DNA of 14,418 bases from Gracilaria caudata (Eukaryota; Rhodophyta; Florideophyceae; Gracilariales; Gracilariaceae): NCBI GenBank assembly GCA_030374735.1, contig JASCIV010000687.1, positions 1-14,418 of the forward strand, read 5' to 3'. The translations under genes and the position numbers were made by a program. Below the pieces are notes generated by a model. That model ran no database searches, was not told the DNA's origin, and was given only the letters and a program-made list of their open reading frames with translations. Of the stretch, positions 1 to 6,999 are shown one piece after another; the stretch's first letter is position 1; each line of letters opens with the position of its first letter.

Positions 1-12
1 CTCCGTACCCGT

Positions 13-70
13 TGCCCCCCCTTCTCCTCTCCTTCCTCCCCTTTCCCTTCATCTTCTCCACACCCTCTCG
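13..70 (+). promoter_or_regulatory. Pyrimidine-rich tract upstream of the urea transporter
   Basis: This stretch is almost entirely C and T and lies about 95 bases before the chosen ATG of the urea transporter at 163. Position and composition fit a core promoter or a pyrimidine-rich 5' leader. No TATA box is visible in the short upstream sequence. The role is inferred, and the promoter may extend beyond the window edge. Confidence 0.3.
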
Positions 71-162
71 CGGCTCACTTCCGTCACGTTGCATCAATAG
101 TCAACTAGTTACTTTTGTTGTTTGAGAGGAGGCTAGTCAAGTACTTCGGCTTTTGCATCGCC

Positions 163-2211
163 ATGGCTACCGTATCGGAAGCCGCCTTGAATCCGTTTAA
201 CTGCGCTCCGGGAACCTTCAGGCTCAACTTCTTTGGCTTTGAACAGTACAAATGTCAGAATGAGTTCTTCGTCGAAAACAGCTTGCCGCTTTGGTCCGGA
301 TGGGTTATCGTACTCGCCTTCGGTCTTGTGTTCGGTCTTTTCACCGTCGGTTTGGTGTACCTTGAACAGTATGTCACCGGTGTTCGTATGAACTCCGAGT
401 TCTTCAATACTGCCGGTCGTACCATCAAGACTGGTCTCACGGCCTCCGTGCTCGTGTCGCAGTGGACTTGGGCCGCCACCTTGTTGCAGTCGTCCACGGT
501 GGCTAACAAGTTTGGAATCTCTGGCCCGTTCTGGTATGCGTCTGGAGCCACAATTCAGATCCTGTTGTTCTCCATGCTTGCCGTGTTGGTCAAGCGTCGT
601 GCCCCTACCTGCCATACTTTCTTGGAGATTGTGAGGGCTCGCTGGGGAAACGTTGCTCACATCGTGTTTGTCGTGTTTGCGTTCATGACCAACATCATTG
701 TCACTTCCATGCTTATCTTGGGAGGCTCTGCTACTGTCAACGCGCTCACCAAAATGAACACTGATTTGGCTTCGTTCCTTATCCCGCTCGGTGTCATTCT
801 GTACACCTTGGCTGGAGGTCTCAAGGCTACTTTCATCGCCTCATACTTTAACACCGCCGTGATCCTTATCTCGTTGTGTATCTTCATCTTCCAGGTGTAC
901 GTCACCAACGATGATTTGGGCTCTCCTGGAAAGGTTTGGGAAAACCTTAACTCCGTTATTCAGATCGCGCCCGTCGCTGACAACTATGCAGGTTCGTACC
1001 TTACCATGCTTTCACGGAATGGACTTTTCTTTGGTTTGACCAACATTGTCGGAAACTTTGGAACTGTGTTCGTGGACCAGTCGTATTGGCAGTCGGCCAT
1101 TGCCGCCACACCTACGGCGTCGTGGAAGGGTTACTTGCTTGGTGGTCTGTGCTGGTTCGCAATTCCTTTTTCATTGGCCACCTCAATGGGACTGGCGTCG
1201 GTTGCTCTGTCGCTGCCGTTGTCCACGAACGAGGTTAACCTCGGTTTGGTGCCGCCCGCTGTTGCGACACATCTTCTCGGCACTGGAGGTTCTGCTTTGA
1301 TCTTGATCATGCTTTTCATGGCTGTGACTTCTACGGGTGCAGCCGAACAGATTGCGGTTTCGTCGCTGGTGGCGTATGATGTGTACCGTACGTACATCAA
1401 CCCGAACGCCACTGGTAAGCAGATCATCATTGTGTCTCGTGTTGCTATCTTGGTTTTCGGTCTTCTGATGGGTGTGCTGGGTATTGCGCTGAACGCGATT
1501 GGAGTGAGCCTTAACTTTCTGTACTTGTTCATGGGTGTCATGATTGGATCGGCTGTTATACCGGTGGCGTTCTCCATCTCGTGGAGGAAGTGTTCCGATT
1601 TGGCTGCCATCAGCGGAGCTGTGGGAGGTCTTGCGCTTGGATTCACCACATGGATCGTGTACGGTGCCGCGGACGGTGGCGTTAGCGTAGATAACCTGGG
1701 CCGTGACCCTATCATGCTGGCAGGTAACTTGGTGTCAATTCTGAGCTCCGGTGCGATTTGCATTTTGGTGACTTTGTTTGTCAAGAGTGACGACTGCGAT
1801 TGGTCGAACACAAAGGCTATTTCGCTGGTGGAAGAGGACGAGAACGCTGTAATCAGCGAGGAGACTGAAGCTGAATTGGCTCGCGCCACAAAGCTGATCA
1901 CGGCGTGGGGTGTGGGACTGACGCTGTTGCTGGTGGTGGCATGGCCGTTGTTGACGCTTCCGGCGCGTGCTTTCTCCAAGGGATACTTTACTTTCTGGGT
2001 GATTATTTCGTTCATCTGGGGTCTGCTTGCTACTGCTATTATGGTGATTCTGCCGGTGTACGAGAGCTTCAGAACGGTGATGGGCGTGATGCGAGGCAAG
2101 GGAGGAGACGTGGGGAAGAACATTGACGAGGAGTCGATGATGGAGACAGGCAAGTCGGTAACGGACACAGTGGCTGAATCGGAGATGACTGCTCGAAGCC
2201 TAGAAATGTAA
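163..2211 (+). CDS. DUR3: DUR3-type urea/proton (or sodium) symporter, SSS family
   Basis: A 682-residue plasma-membrane transporter of the sodium:solute symporter family, DUR3 branch, which takes up urea (and polyamines in yeast) with a co-transported cation. An N-terminal segment with cysteines at 14 and 31 precedes many hydrophobic helices, roughly from residue 44 to 634. The DUR3 hallmark SQWTWAATLLQSSTVA lies at 99-114, followed by SGPFWYASGATIQ at 120-132, AGGLKATFIASY at 217-228 and GNFGTVFVDQSYWQ at 297-310. The C-terminal cytoplasmic tail (about 635-682) is acidic and rich in Ser and Thr. The ATG at 163 is chosen because its context (gccATGg) is strong and the only earlier in-frame start is a TTG at 115. 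The length is normal for plant and fungal DUR3. No intron is needed. The gene suggests use of external urea as a nitrogen source. The family call is firm; the coupling ion cannot be told from sequence. Confidence 0.95.
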   Translation: MATVSEAALNPFNCAPGTFRLNFFGFEQYKCQNEFFVENSLPLWSGWVIVLAFGLVFGLFTVGLVYLEQYVTGVRMNSEFFNTAGRTIKTGLTASVLVSQWTWAATLLQSSTVANKFGISGPFWYASGATIQILLFSMLAVLVKRRAPTCHTFLEIVRARWGNVAHIVFVVFAFMTNIIVTSMLILGGSATVNALTKMNTDLASFLIPLGVILYTLAGGLKATFIASYFNTAVILISLCIFIFQVYVTNDDLGSPGKVWENLNSVIQIAPVADNYAGSYLTMLSRNGLFFGLTNIVGNFGTVFVDQSYWQSAIAATPTASWKGYLLGGLCWFAIPFSLATSMGLASVALSLPLSTNEVNLGLVPPAVATHLLGTGGSALILIMLFMAVTSTGAAEQIAVSSLVAYDVYRTYINPNATGKQIIIVSRVAILVFGLLMGVLGIALNAIGVSLNFLYLFMGVMIGSAVIPVAFSISWRKCSDLAAISGAVGGLALGFTTWIVYGAADGGVSVDNLGRDPIMLAGNLVSILSSGAICILVTLFVKSDDCDWSNTKAISLVEEDENAVISEETEAELARATKLITAWGVGLTLLLVVAWPLLTLPARAFSKGYFTFWVIISFIWGLLATAIMVILPVYESFRTVMGVMRGKGGDVGKNIDEESMMETGKSVTDTVAESEMTARSLEM

Positions 2212-2219
2212 GCATAGAA

Positions 2220-2278
2220 GGGGGGGGGGGGGAACGGAGGAAGGTGATTGTCTTTTTTGTTTGTTATTTTTTTTGTTG
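2220..2278 (+). repeat. G13 homopolymer and T-rich tract, probable 3' UTR of the transporter
   Basis: Thirteen consecutive G occupy 2220-2232, nine bases after the stop codon, and a T/G-rich stretch with an eight-T run follows to about 2278. The position suggests the 3' UTR and polyadenylation region. No canonical AATAAA is seen. The G run is also a likely site of sequencing or replication slippage. Confidence 0.5.
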
Positions 2279-2480
2279 TACAAGAGAGGGTTGGGGGAGG
2301 GTTTTGGAAATGGTGACTTTGTTTTTGTTGTTGTCGATTATTTACACCTAGTTGCATTGGATGATTTGTGTATGAGCTCGCAAACACAAGCGCACAAAAG
2401 TTGTTTTTCTTGTGCTTTTTTCGTGGATGGATGTTTGAAGCGAGGCGTTGACAATCGATGCGGTACGGTAGCGTGGCAGG

Positions 2481-2949
2481 GGGCGTGACACGGCGCGCGC
2501 GAGAAGCGGCAGCTCTGGGGCAGCTTCGAGCGCGCGTGACGCAGCTGAATTGGCAACCCCCGTCACGACGCACGATGGCGATTGCGTTCCACCAGCCGGC
2601 TTACAGCATGCCCTTCCACACGTGTGCGCAGCGAGCGCGTCACGGCGGAGCGTCGTCTCGCGGTCGCAGCGGAGCGTCGTAGCGGAGCGTCGTAGCGGGG
2701 AGCGTCGTCCGAGCGCGCGCGAAGATGCGATGGATATCTGCCGTGGCTCCGATGCGCTTGCGCGCGCGCTCACGCCGTGGCGCGCGCCCTCCGTGTCGCG
2801 TTGCGCAAGCGCTTGGCGCGTTGCGTGCGCGACACCGCCGGATGTTTGGGCTTTGTACTGCTGTTTTTTTTTCCCGCCGCTGCTTTGCGGCGCCCCTTTT
2901 GTGCTGCGCGCCGCGCGCAATTTTGCCCGCGTTTTTTTTTTTTTTTTTT
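2481..2949. other. CpG-dense, GC-rich intergenic block with alternating GC runs and poly-T tracts
   Basis: This spacer is strikingly richer in G, C and CpG than its surroundings, with several GCGCGCGC-like alternating runs (near 2490, 2715 and 2760). It ends in poly-T tracts of 9 (2864-2872) and 18 (2932-2949). Long open frames cross it on both strands, but they give Arg/Ala/Ser-rich low-complexity products as expected from composition, so none is called as a gene. It may be a CpG island, a Z-DNA-prone element or part of the far promoter of the gene at 3815. No function is demonstrated. Confidence 0.5.
2645..2708 (+). repeat. Degenerate 13-bp tandem repeat, core GCGGAGCGTCGT
   Basis: The core GCGGAGCGTCGT occurs at 2645-2656, 2669-2680 and 2682-2693, and a variant with two extra G at 2695-2708. 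The last three copies are spaced 13 bases apart. This is a short minisatellite within the GC-rich block, with no coding meaning. Confidence 0.75.
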
Positions 2950-2959
2950 AATCGTCGCG

Positions 2960-2980
2960 GATGGGAGGCGCGGAATTTAT
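2960..2980 (+). repeat. First copy of a dispersed motif GATGGGAGGCGC...GAATTTAT
   Basis: GATGGGAGGCGC at 2960-2971 is followed by GGAATTTAT. The same 12-mer recurs exactly at 3405-3416, followed by CGAAATTTAT. Both copies have the same orientation and lie upstream of the gene that starts at 3815. The pair may be a duplicated promoter element; this is inference from recurrence only. Confidence 0.5.
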
Positions 2981-3152
2981 GCGCTGCCTGTGAATGAACG
3001 GTTACAACTGCACTGGTACCGCTGTGGCTGTGTCGCGAGCCGCGATAACATTATGTACTTGCGTGGCGTTGTTGTGAGCGCTTTTGCGCTCCTCGCCCAT
3101 TTTTAGCTCGCCGGGGAACGTATCACGCATGTCTCCGCCGCCCCCCTTTGCT

Positions 3153-3182
3153 ATGCGCTGCTTTGATGTGCGCTGCTTTGAT
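3153..3182 (+). repeat. 15-bp tandem duplication
   Basis: The 14-mer TGCGCTGCTTTGAT occurs twice at a 15-base spacing (3154-3167 and 3169-3182). It is a perfect head-to-tail duplication in the non-coding spacer. Confidence 0.7.
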
Positions 3183-3404
3183 ATGGTTGACATCATCACA
3201 ATCACTCCGACGCACCCCCGCTGATACCCGCGCCGCACCCCCACATCCACACACCCAGATATATCTTACTCTTGCGCATTTGTTGTTCCGCGCAGCGTGC
3301 TTTAATAGCTTATCTTACAGCTGTAGCCGCAGCGGCGAGCCGCGCCCGCCTCTCGCCGCCGCCTTGGCGCCGCCGCCACCCGAACTGAGGCGAACAAAGC
3401 GTGC

Positions 3405-3427
3405 GATGGGAGGCGCACCGAAATTTA
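3405..3427 (+). repeat. Second copy of the GATGGGAGGCGC motif, next to a TATA-like sequence
   Basis: This is an exact repeat of the 12-mer at 2960. Here it is followed by CCGAAATTTATAACA, whose TTTATAA core resembles a weak TATA element. A CCAAT motif follows within ten bases. Confidence 0.45.
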
Positions 3428-3574
3428 TAACATCCAATCACGGCGGCGGCGCGCGCCCAAACTGCCAATCCGCAGTTCCACCGCGCTGACATGCTGTCAT
3501 ATACACGTCACTGACGTTTCCATATCCCACGCCTCGCCGCGGCTTACCGTGCCACGTCTTCCACGTGGCCACGT
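3424..3574 (+). promoter_or_regulatory. Probable promoter cluster: CCAAT boxes, paired CRE half-sites and a triple G-box
   Basis: Several recognisable transcription-factor motifs sit within 150 bases, 240-390 bases upstream of the ATG at 3815. CCAATC occurs twice (about 3433 and 3463), as expected for NF-Y. TGACATGCTGTCA (3487-3499) is an inverted repeat. ACGTCA-C-TGACGT (3505-3517) is a perfect inverted pair of bZIP/CRE half-sites. CCACGT occurs at 3552, 3561 and 3569, the middle copy forming the palindrome CCACGTGG (G-box, bZIP or bHLH). The motif matches are direct; factor identity and function are inferred from general eukaryotic knowledge. Confidence 0.5.
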
Positions 3575-3814
3575 ACTCTGCGTGCGGCTCTTGCATCCTC
3601 TCACGCTCGCTCACCGTTCCGCCAATTCACAATTCACGCCTCCCCCTTCGCCGTTCTCCTGCATTTCGTCATCGCGCGCATCTATGATAGCCAGCAGCTC
3701 CGTCTACCCCGCCACGAGCCATGTAGCCCCCCGCACCCCATCACGTAGTCGCGCCTTCATGTGCAGCCAGCGCCGCTGCACTCCGTCGTGTTCCTCCCCT
3801 GCAGCCACCCGCCC

Positions 3815-5155
3815 ATGTCCTCGTCCGCGCCGCCGCACCACCTGCGCTTCGACTCCGCCTTCAGCGGCGACGATGACTTCTCCCAACTCACCGTCGTCCG
3901 TGTCACCCCGCGCAACTCGCTCGTGCGCGCCTCTTCCACAAACTCGCAGTCCAGCTCGCTGTCCATCTCCACCAGTTCGCAGTGCACCTCACGCCCTTCT
4001 GTCGCCTCACTTCGAACCACTGCTTCCGCTGCCAACAACCGCGCAACCGCGCCACACCACCCTGCGCACACAGAACAGCCGCGCCCTATCGATGAACCTT
4101 TCTCGTTTGCGTCCTTGTTTGCTGGGTTTAAAAAGGCGTTGAACAACTCATCTCCCTCCACGGCCAAGTCCAAGTCGGCAAAGTCCAGTATTTCGCCTTC
4201 GTCTGTCATTCATCCTTCGAACAAACACGCTGTGTCCACCGCACAAAAGCCACAACAAAAGGCTCTGCAACAACAAAAGCTGTCGTCGCCCATTTTCAGG
4301 GCTATCGATGGAGCCGATGCCAGAGAGTTTCGTCTCTTTCTTGAAGATGAAGCTGAAAGCACACAGAATCCTGTCATCAACCTTGCTCCGTATGGGCACG
4401 AATCAATGTACGCTGCCGATATATTTATCATCATTCATAATACCATTCGCTGCGAGTTGGCAGACACTTTTCATATCATCTCAGTCATTCGCACTGATTT
4501 CCTTTCTCTTAGTCTTCGCGATGTTCATAACTTTCGACAGTGGTGGCGCTTCTTCTTTCTTCTCTGGACAGAGTACATCACGTATCAAACAAATCTACTT
4601 GAGCCCATCATTCAGAACATTTGTCAAGTGGATGGTCGAAGTGACATACTCAAAAAACGACTTCGTCCACTGCGCTCTTCTAAGGAATGGCTGTGCCTCA
4701 AGATGGAGGAAATTACCAGCTACGTTGAAGAGTTTGAATCTTTGCCACCGGCAAGGGCTCTTTCCCTCATCTGCAAGAATATTCATTCGTTTGCAGAAAG
4801 TGTCAACACATATTTTCGAGCTTGCGAGAATCTTCTTCCTTCCTTTATTGAAAGCTATCATGGTGAACAGCTTAAACTCACTACCGAATGTCAATTAATC
4901 GAACAACTCAGGAAGAATGATCATTTTCCGGAGCTCATGGCATCCATCATTCGATGGATAGGAACCACTACGACAAGTGCCGACGCTACTCTGGATCCTA
5001 AGCAACAAGCAAAGGAACGAGACAAATGGCTCGCTTCTCATTTGTTTTGGTTAGAGCGTCCGAAGGTTTGGTATTTCTTTCAGCGCTATGAAGCCACGCA
5101 CCGATCCATATTCAAACGATTTGTCACTCGCGTCAGGACACTGGATTCTCTATAG
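3815..5155 (+). CDS. Unknown protein with disordered N-terminus and hemerythrin-like helical C-terminus
   Basis: A 446-residue protein of unknown function. Residues 1-160 are rich in Ser, Thr, Ala, Pro and Gln and look disordered, with a glutamine patch near 147-154. Residues 170-440 look helical and aromatic-rich: IIIHNTIRCELADTF near 205-219, FRQWWRFFFLLWTEY at 240-254, and FRACENLLPSFIESYHGEQ at 334-352. The last segment resembles the 'HxxxEExxLLP...' part of HHE/hemerythrin domains, and IHNTIR resembles the first helix. However, most expected His/Glu iron ligands are Tyr, Phe, Thr or Asn, so oxygen or iron binding seems unlikely. The C-terminus has an aromatic WLASHLFWLERPKVWYF stretch (405-421). 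The ATG at 3815 is the first in frame; only a GTG at 3761 lies between it and the stop at 3746. A CCAAT/CRE/G-box cluster lies upstream. That a protein is encoded is fairly sure; the fold is a guess. Confidence 0.8.
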   Translation: MSSSAPPHHLRFDSAFSGDDDFSQLTVVRVTPRNSLVRASSTNSQSSSLSISTSSQCTSRPSVASLRTTASAANNRATAPHHPAHTEQPRPIDEPFSFASLFAGFKKALNNSSPSTAKSKSAKSSISPSSVIHPSNKHAVSTAQKPQQKALQQQKLSSPIFRAIDGADAREFRLFLEDEAESTQNPVINLAPYGHESMYAADIFIIIHNTIRCELADTFHIISVIRTDFLSLSLRDVHNFRQWWRFFFLLWTEYITYQTNLLEPIIQNICQVDGRSDILKKRLRPLRSSKEWLCLKMEEITSYVEEFESLPPARALSLICKNIHSFAESVNTYFRACENLLPSFIESYHGEQLKLTTECQLIEQLRKNDHFPELMASIIRWIGTTTTSADATLDPKQQAKERDKWLASHLFWLERPKVWYFFQRYEATHRSIFKRFVTRVRTLDSL

Positions 5156-5289
5156 AGGCGCTCAACGGGATACTGCAAAGCTTATTGTGTATCATTCGTT
5201 GCAACGACAAACTTTTGACTACTGTAGCATATTTGATAAGGTTTCTCCCCGTTACAGTGACCAAAATAAGCTGACAACTCCCTAATCTG

Positions 5290-5988
5290 CTAGAACGCCT
5301 TTAACAGCTTTTGAGTGCAGATAAAGCAGTCTGTCGGCGTGCTTTTTCTTCTGGTAGTTCTGTCCCTTTTCTCTCTTTCTAGTAGGGTCTCAAGTTCACT
5401 TGCGAAAGAGTAATGCTTGTGGCTCGAACTTTGAACAAACATCGCAGCCAGCTAAGCTACTTCTGGTCGTAAGTACTGGAACGACACATTTTTTATGTCA
5501 TCAATGTGCGGCCCGTTTGATATGCACCGTACTGAGCACTGATCAGTGATTTCTTGTCCACGGCATTGCAGGTGTGCATCATAACGAAATTCCCGCCGTA
5601 ACTTTCGTGAGAGTGCTGATTGATGGCGATTTGCGATTTGCAATTTGCGCAATACGGAGGTGGCTGTGCGAGATCTTCGCCCTCCGTGTCAAAAGAATTC
5701 ATGAAAATGATTGGGCAAAATCAGATATCTAGCTTGATAGCAGAACCTCGTAGAACACCCTTGACCTCAACCAGGGGTTGGACAATAATATCAAACGATT
5801 GCATGTCATTGCAAAAATGTCTGCACCTACCTCGCTCCTATTTGTATGATCGACATGAGAACAGCATCACATAGCCATGCAAATCCTCGGATGCACTTGA
5901 GACCACTGATAGCCTTCATACCTTCCGGTTCTCGAATGCTGCAATAACGCTTCCAAATATAAAAAAACAGCTGCTTACATTCGCGCAG
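5290..5988 (-). pseudogene. Interrupted minus-strand gene encoding a Cys/His-rich protein (pseudogene or unresolved introns)
   Basis: Adjoining minus-strand segments look protein-like but are broken. Segment 1 (5988-5827) is open for about 53 codons and contains LKCIRGFAWLCDAVLMSI. A one-frame shift at GTAGGTGCAG (5830-5821) leads into segment 2, with SFDIIVQPLVEVKGVLRG, which ends in TGA at 5723-5721. The same frame continues after that TGA to 5493 with MNSFDTEGED and a possible zinc site, C-x2-C (YCANCK) then HSH and MMHTC. Another shift leads to NGPHIDDIKNVSFQYL and a TAG at 5454-5452. The same frame then continues to a TAG at 5290 through an ATG at 5442 (50 codons) with a charged coiled-coil-like stretch and CFIC. 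This pattern fits a decayed gene with two stops and two frameshifts, or a multi-exon gene whose junctions I cannot place. The family is not recognised. Confidence 0.35.
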
Positions 5989-6150
5989 TCAGTCTGCTCG
6001 GAGCGCACGACAGGATGCAATTCACTCTCGAGAATGTTTGCACTACGCTTTAAGCTCCAGATAACGGCGTGACGAATGCACGCAACGTTATCGTTCCACT
6101 CCTCCCAATAGTTCGCCTACATCACAGTAACAGATAGCTTCGTTCACTCA

Positions 6151-6191
6151 GGAGAGGGACAGAGGAGAGGGACAGAGGAGAGGGACAGAGG
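6151..6191 (+). repeat. 13-bp minisatellite GGAGAGGGACAGA, three perfect copies
   Basis: Three identical head-to-tail copies run from 6151 to 6189, followed by GG. The array ends 57 bases before a TATA box, in the proximal promoter position of the small gene at 6423. Its purine-rich strand could form a triplex or bind a repeat-reading factor; that is speculation. Confidence 0.9.
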
Positions 6192-6247
6192 CGTACTTAA
6201 AGATTTTTGACTTCTGTACAGGTTCGCAGAATGCAAGACCAGGACGC

Positions 6248-6255
6248 TATAAAAG
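6248..6255 (+). promoter_or_regulatory. TATA box (TATAAAAG)
   Basis: A perfect TATAAAAG lies 168 bases from the end of the box to the ATG at 6423, which predicts a transcription start near 6275-6285 and a leader of about 140 bases. It is the clearest TATA element in the window and supports the small downstream ORF as a real gene. Confidence 0.6.
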
Positions 6256-6422
6256 GTGGAACACCAGTTACACAACAACAGCCCTGAAGCTCATTACTAT
6301 ATTCTGCACACGCACACACATTTGTTTGTATACAAACTGCACCGAAAACCTTCTTCACTTTTGTGGAACATCACGCAGGAGCTTCAGGAAATTCTTCCAC
6401 GCCGGAAATCTTCGCTACTGCA

Positions 6423-6794
6423 ATGGAAACTTCTGTCGGATGCAAGCGCGCAAGAGACTTCGCTCTCATGGATGAAGGTGGAAGATTTAATTCCCTTAGT
6501 TGGAGCACCAACCCCGAGCACAGGGCCAACTCATGCAAAAAGCGTCACATAATCCCCACGCCTCGTGTCCATCAAAATCTCCGGAAGAGAACGAGCCCCG
6601 AGAATCTGTTCTCTCACATGACTCTCGAAAACAGTCAAACTCTAAAGCGCGCGAGAATTTGTGCGATGGAAATGCACGACGTTACGATCTCAACGCGAAG
6701 AGTTCAAATCTCACCTGTCACACACAGTCATGAGAGCTTTGCTCCCTCCGATCCCACGGGTTTACAAGAATGGGCTTTTATATATGGAATGTAA
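6423..6794 (+). CDS. Small basic protein with two KRAR motifs, unknown function
   Basis: A 123-residue reading frame not recognised as any known family. It is rich in Lys, Arg, His and Ser. The tetrapeptide KRAR occurs twice, at 8-11 (GCKRARDFALMDEG) and 75-78 (LKRARICAMEMHD), each followed after a few residues by an acidic Met-containing patch. Further basic clusters are KKRH (39-42) and RKR (54-56). These resemble nuclear localisation signals, so a nuclear regulator is a reasonable guess. The C-terminus is LQEWAFIYGM. The ATG at 6423 is chosen; the frame could open earlier only at a GTG (6363). A TATA box and a perfect minisatellite sit at the expected upstream distance. The 205-base gap to the stop of the PPR-like gene makes the two convergent. 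No homology could be tested, so coding status is moderate. Confidence 0.5.
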   Translation: METSVGCKRARDFALMDEGGRFNSLSWSTNPEHRANSCKKRHIIPTPRVHQNLRKRTSPENLFSHMTLENSQTLKRARICAMEMHDVTISTRRVQISPVTHSHESFAPSDPTGLQEWAFIYGM

Positions 6795-6999
6795 CATTAG
6801 AACTCTATCTACTATCAGCATTGATTCCCGCCATTCGCTAGTGAGAATTGATTGAACTTCTGATCTTGTGATTCAGAACTCGTGACTATGTTAAACTGCA
6901 TACCCAAACTGCCACACCGGGAACGATTACAGCCAGATTCCAAGGAAAGATTTTTGTACCCGATCATGGTCGGTTGTATCGAGCCCAGTCTTAGTCGTC

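Noticed and set aside
1131..2573. Long minus-strand open frame (480 codons) opposite the urea transporter
   Set aside because: It is antisense to most of the C-terminal half of a firmly identified gene, its product has no recognisable domain, and its openness follows from the transporter's codon bias.
2348..2920. 190-codon minus-strand frame in the GC-rich spacer
   Set aside because: The product is Arg/Ala/Ser-rich low complexity as expected from CpG-rich DNA; overlapping plus-strand frames are equally open.
3549..4142. 197-codon plus-strand frame overlapping the start of the gene at 3815
   Set aside because: It reads the promoter cluster and the C-rich 5' part in another frame, gives a Ser/Pro/Arg-biased product, and ends inside the better-supported gene.
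5952..5967. TATA-like AAATATAAAAAAA on the plus strand
   Set aside because: It is read on the other strand as part of the protein-like segment LFFYIWK, and no plus-strand gene follows at a suitable distance.
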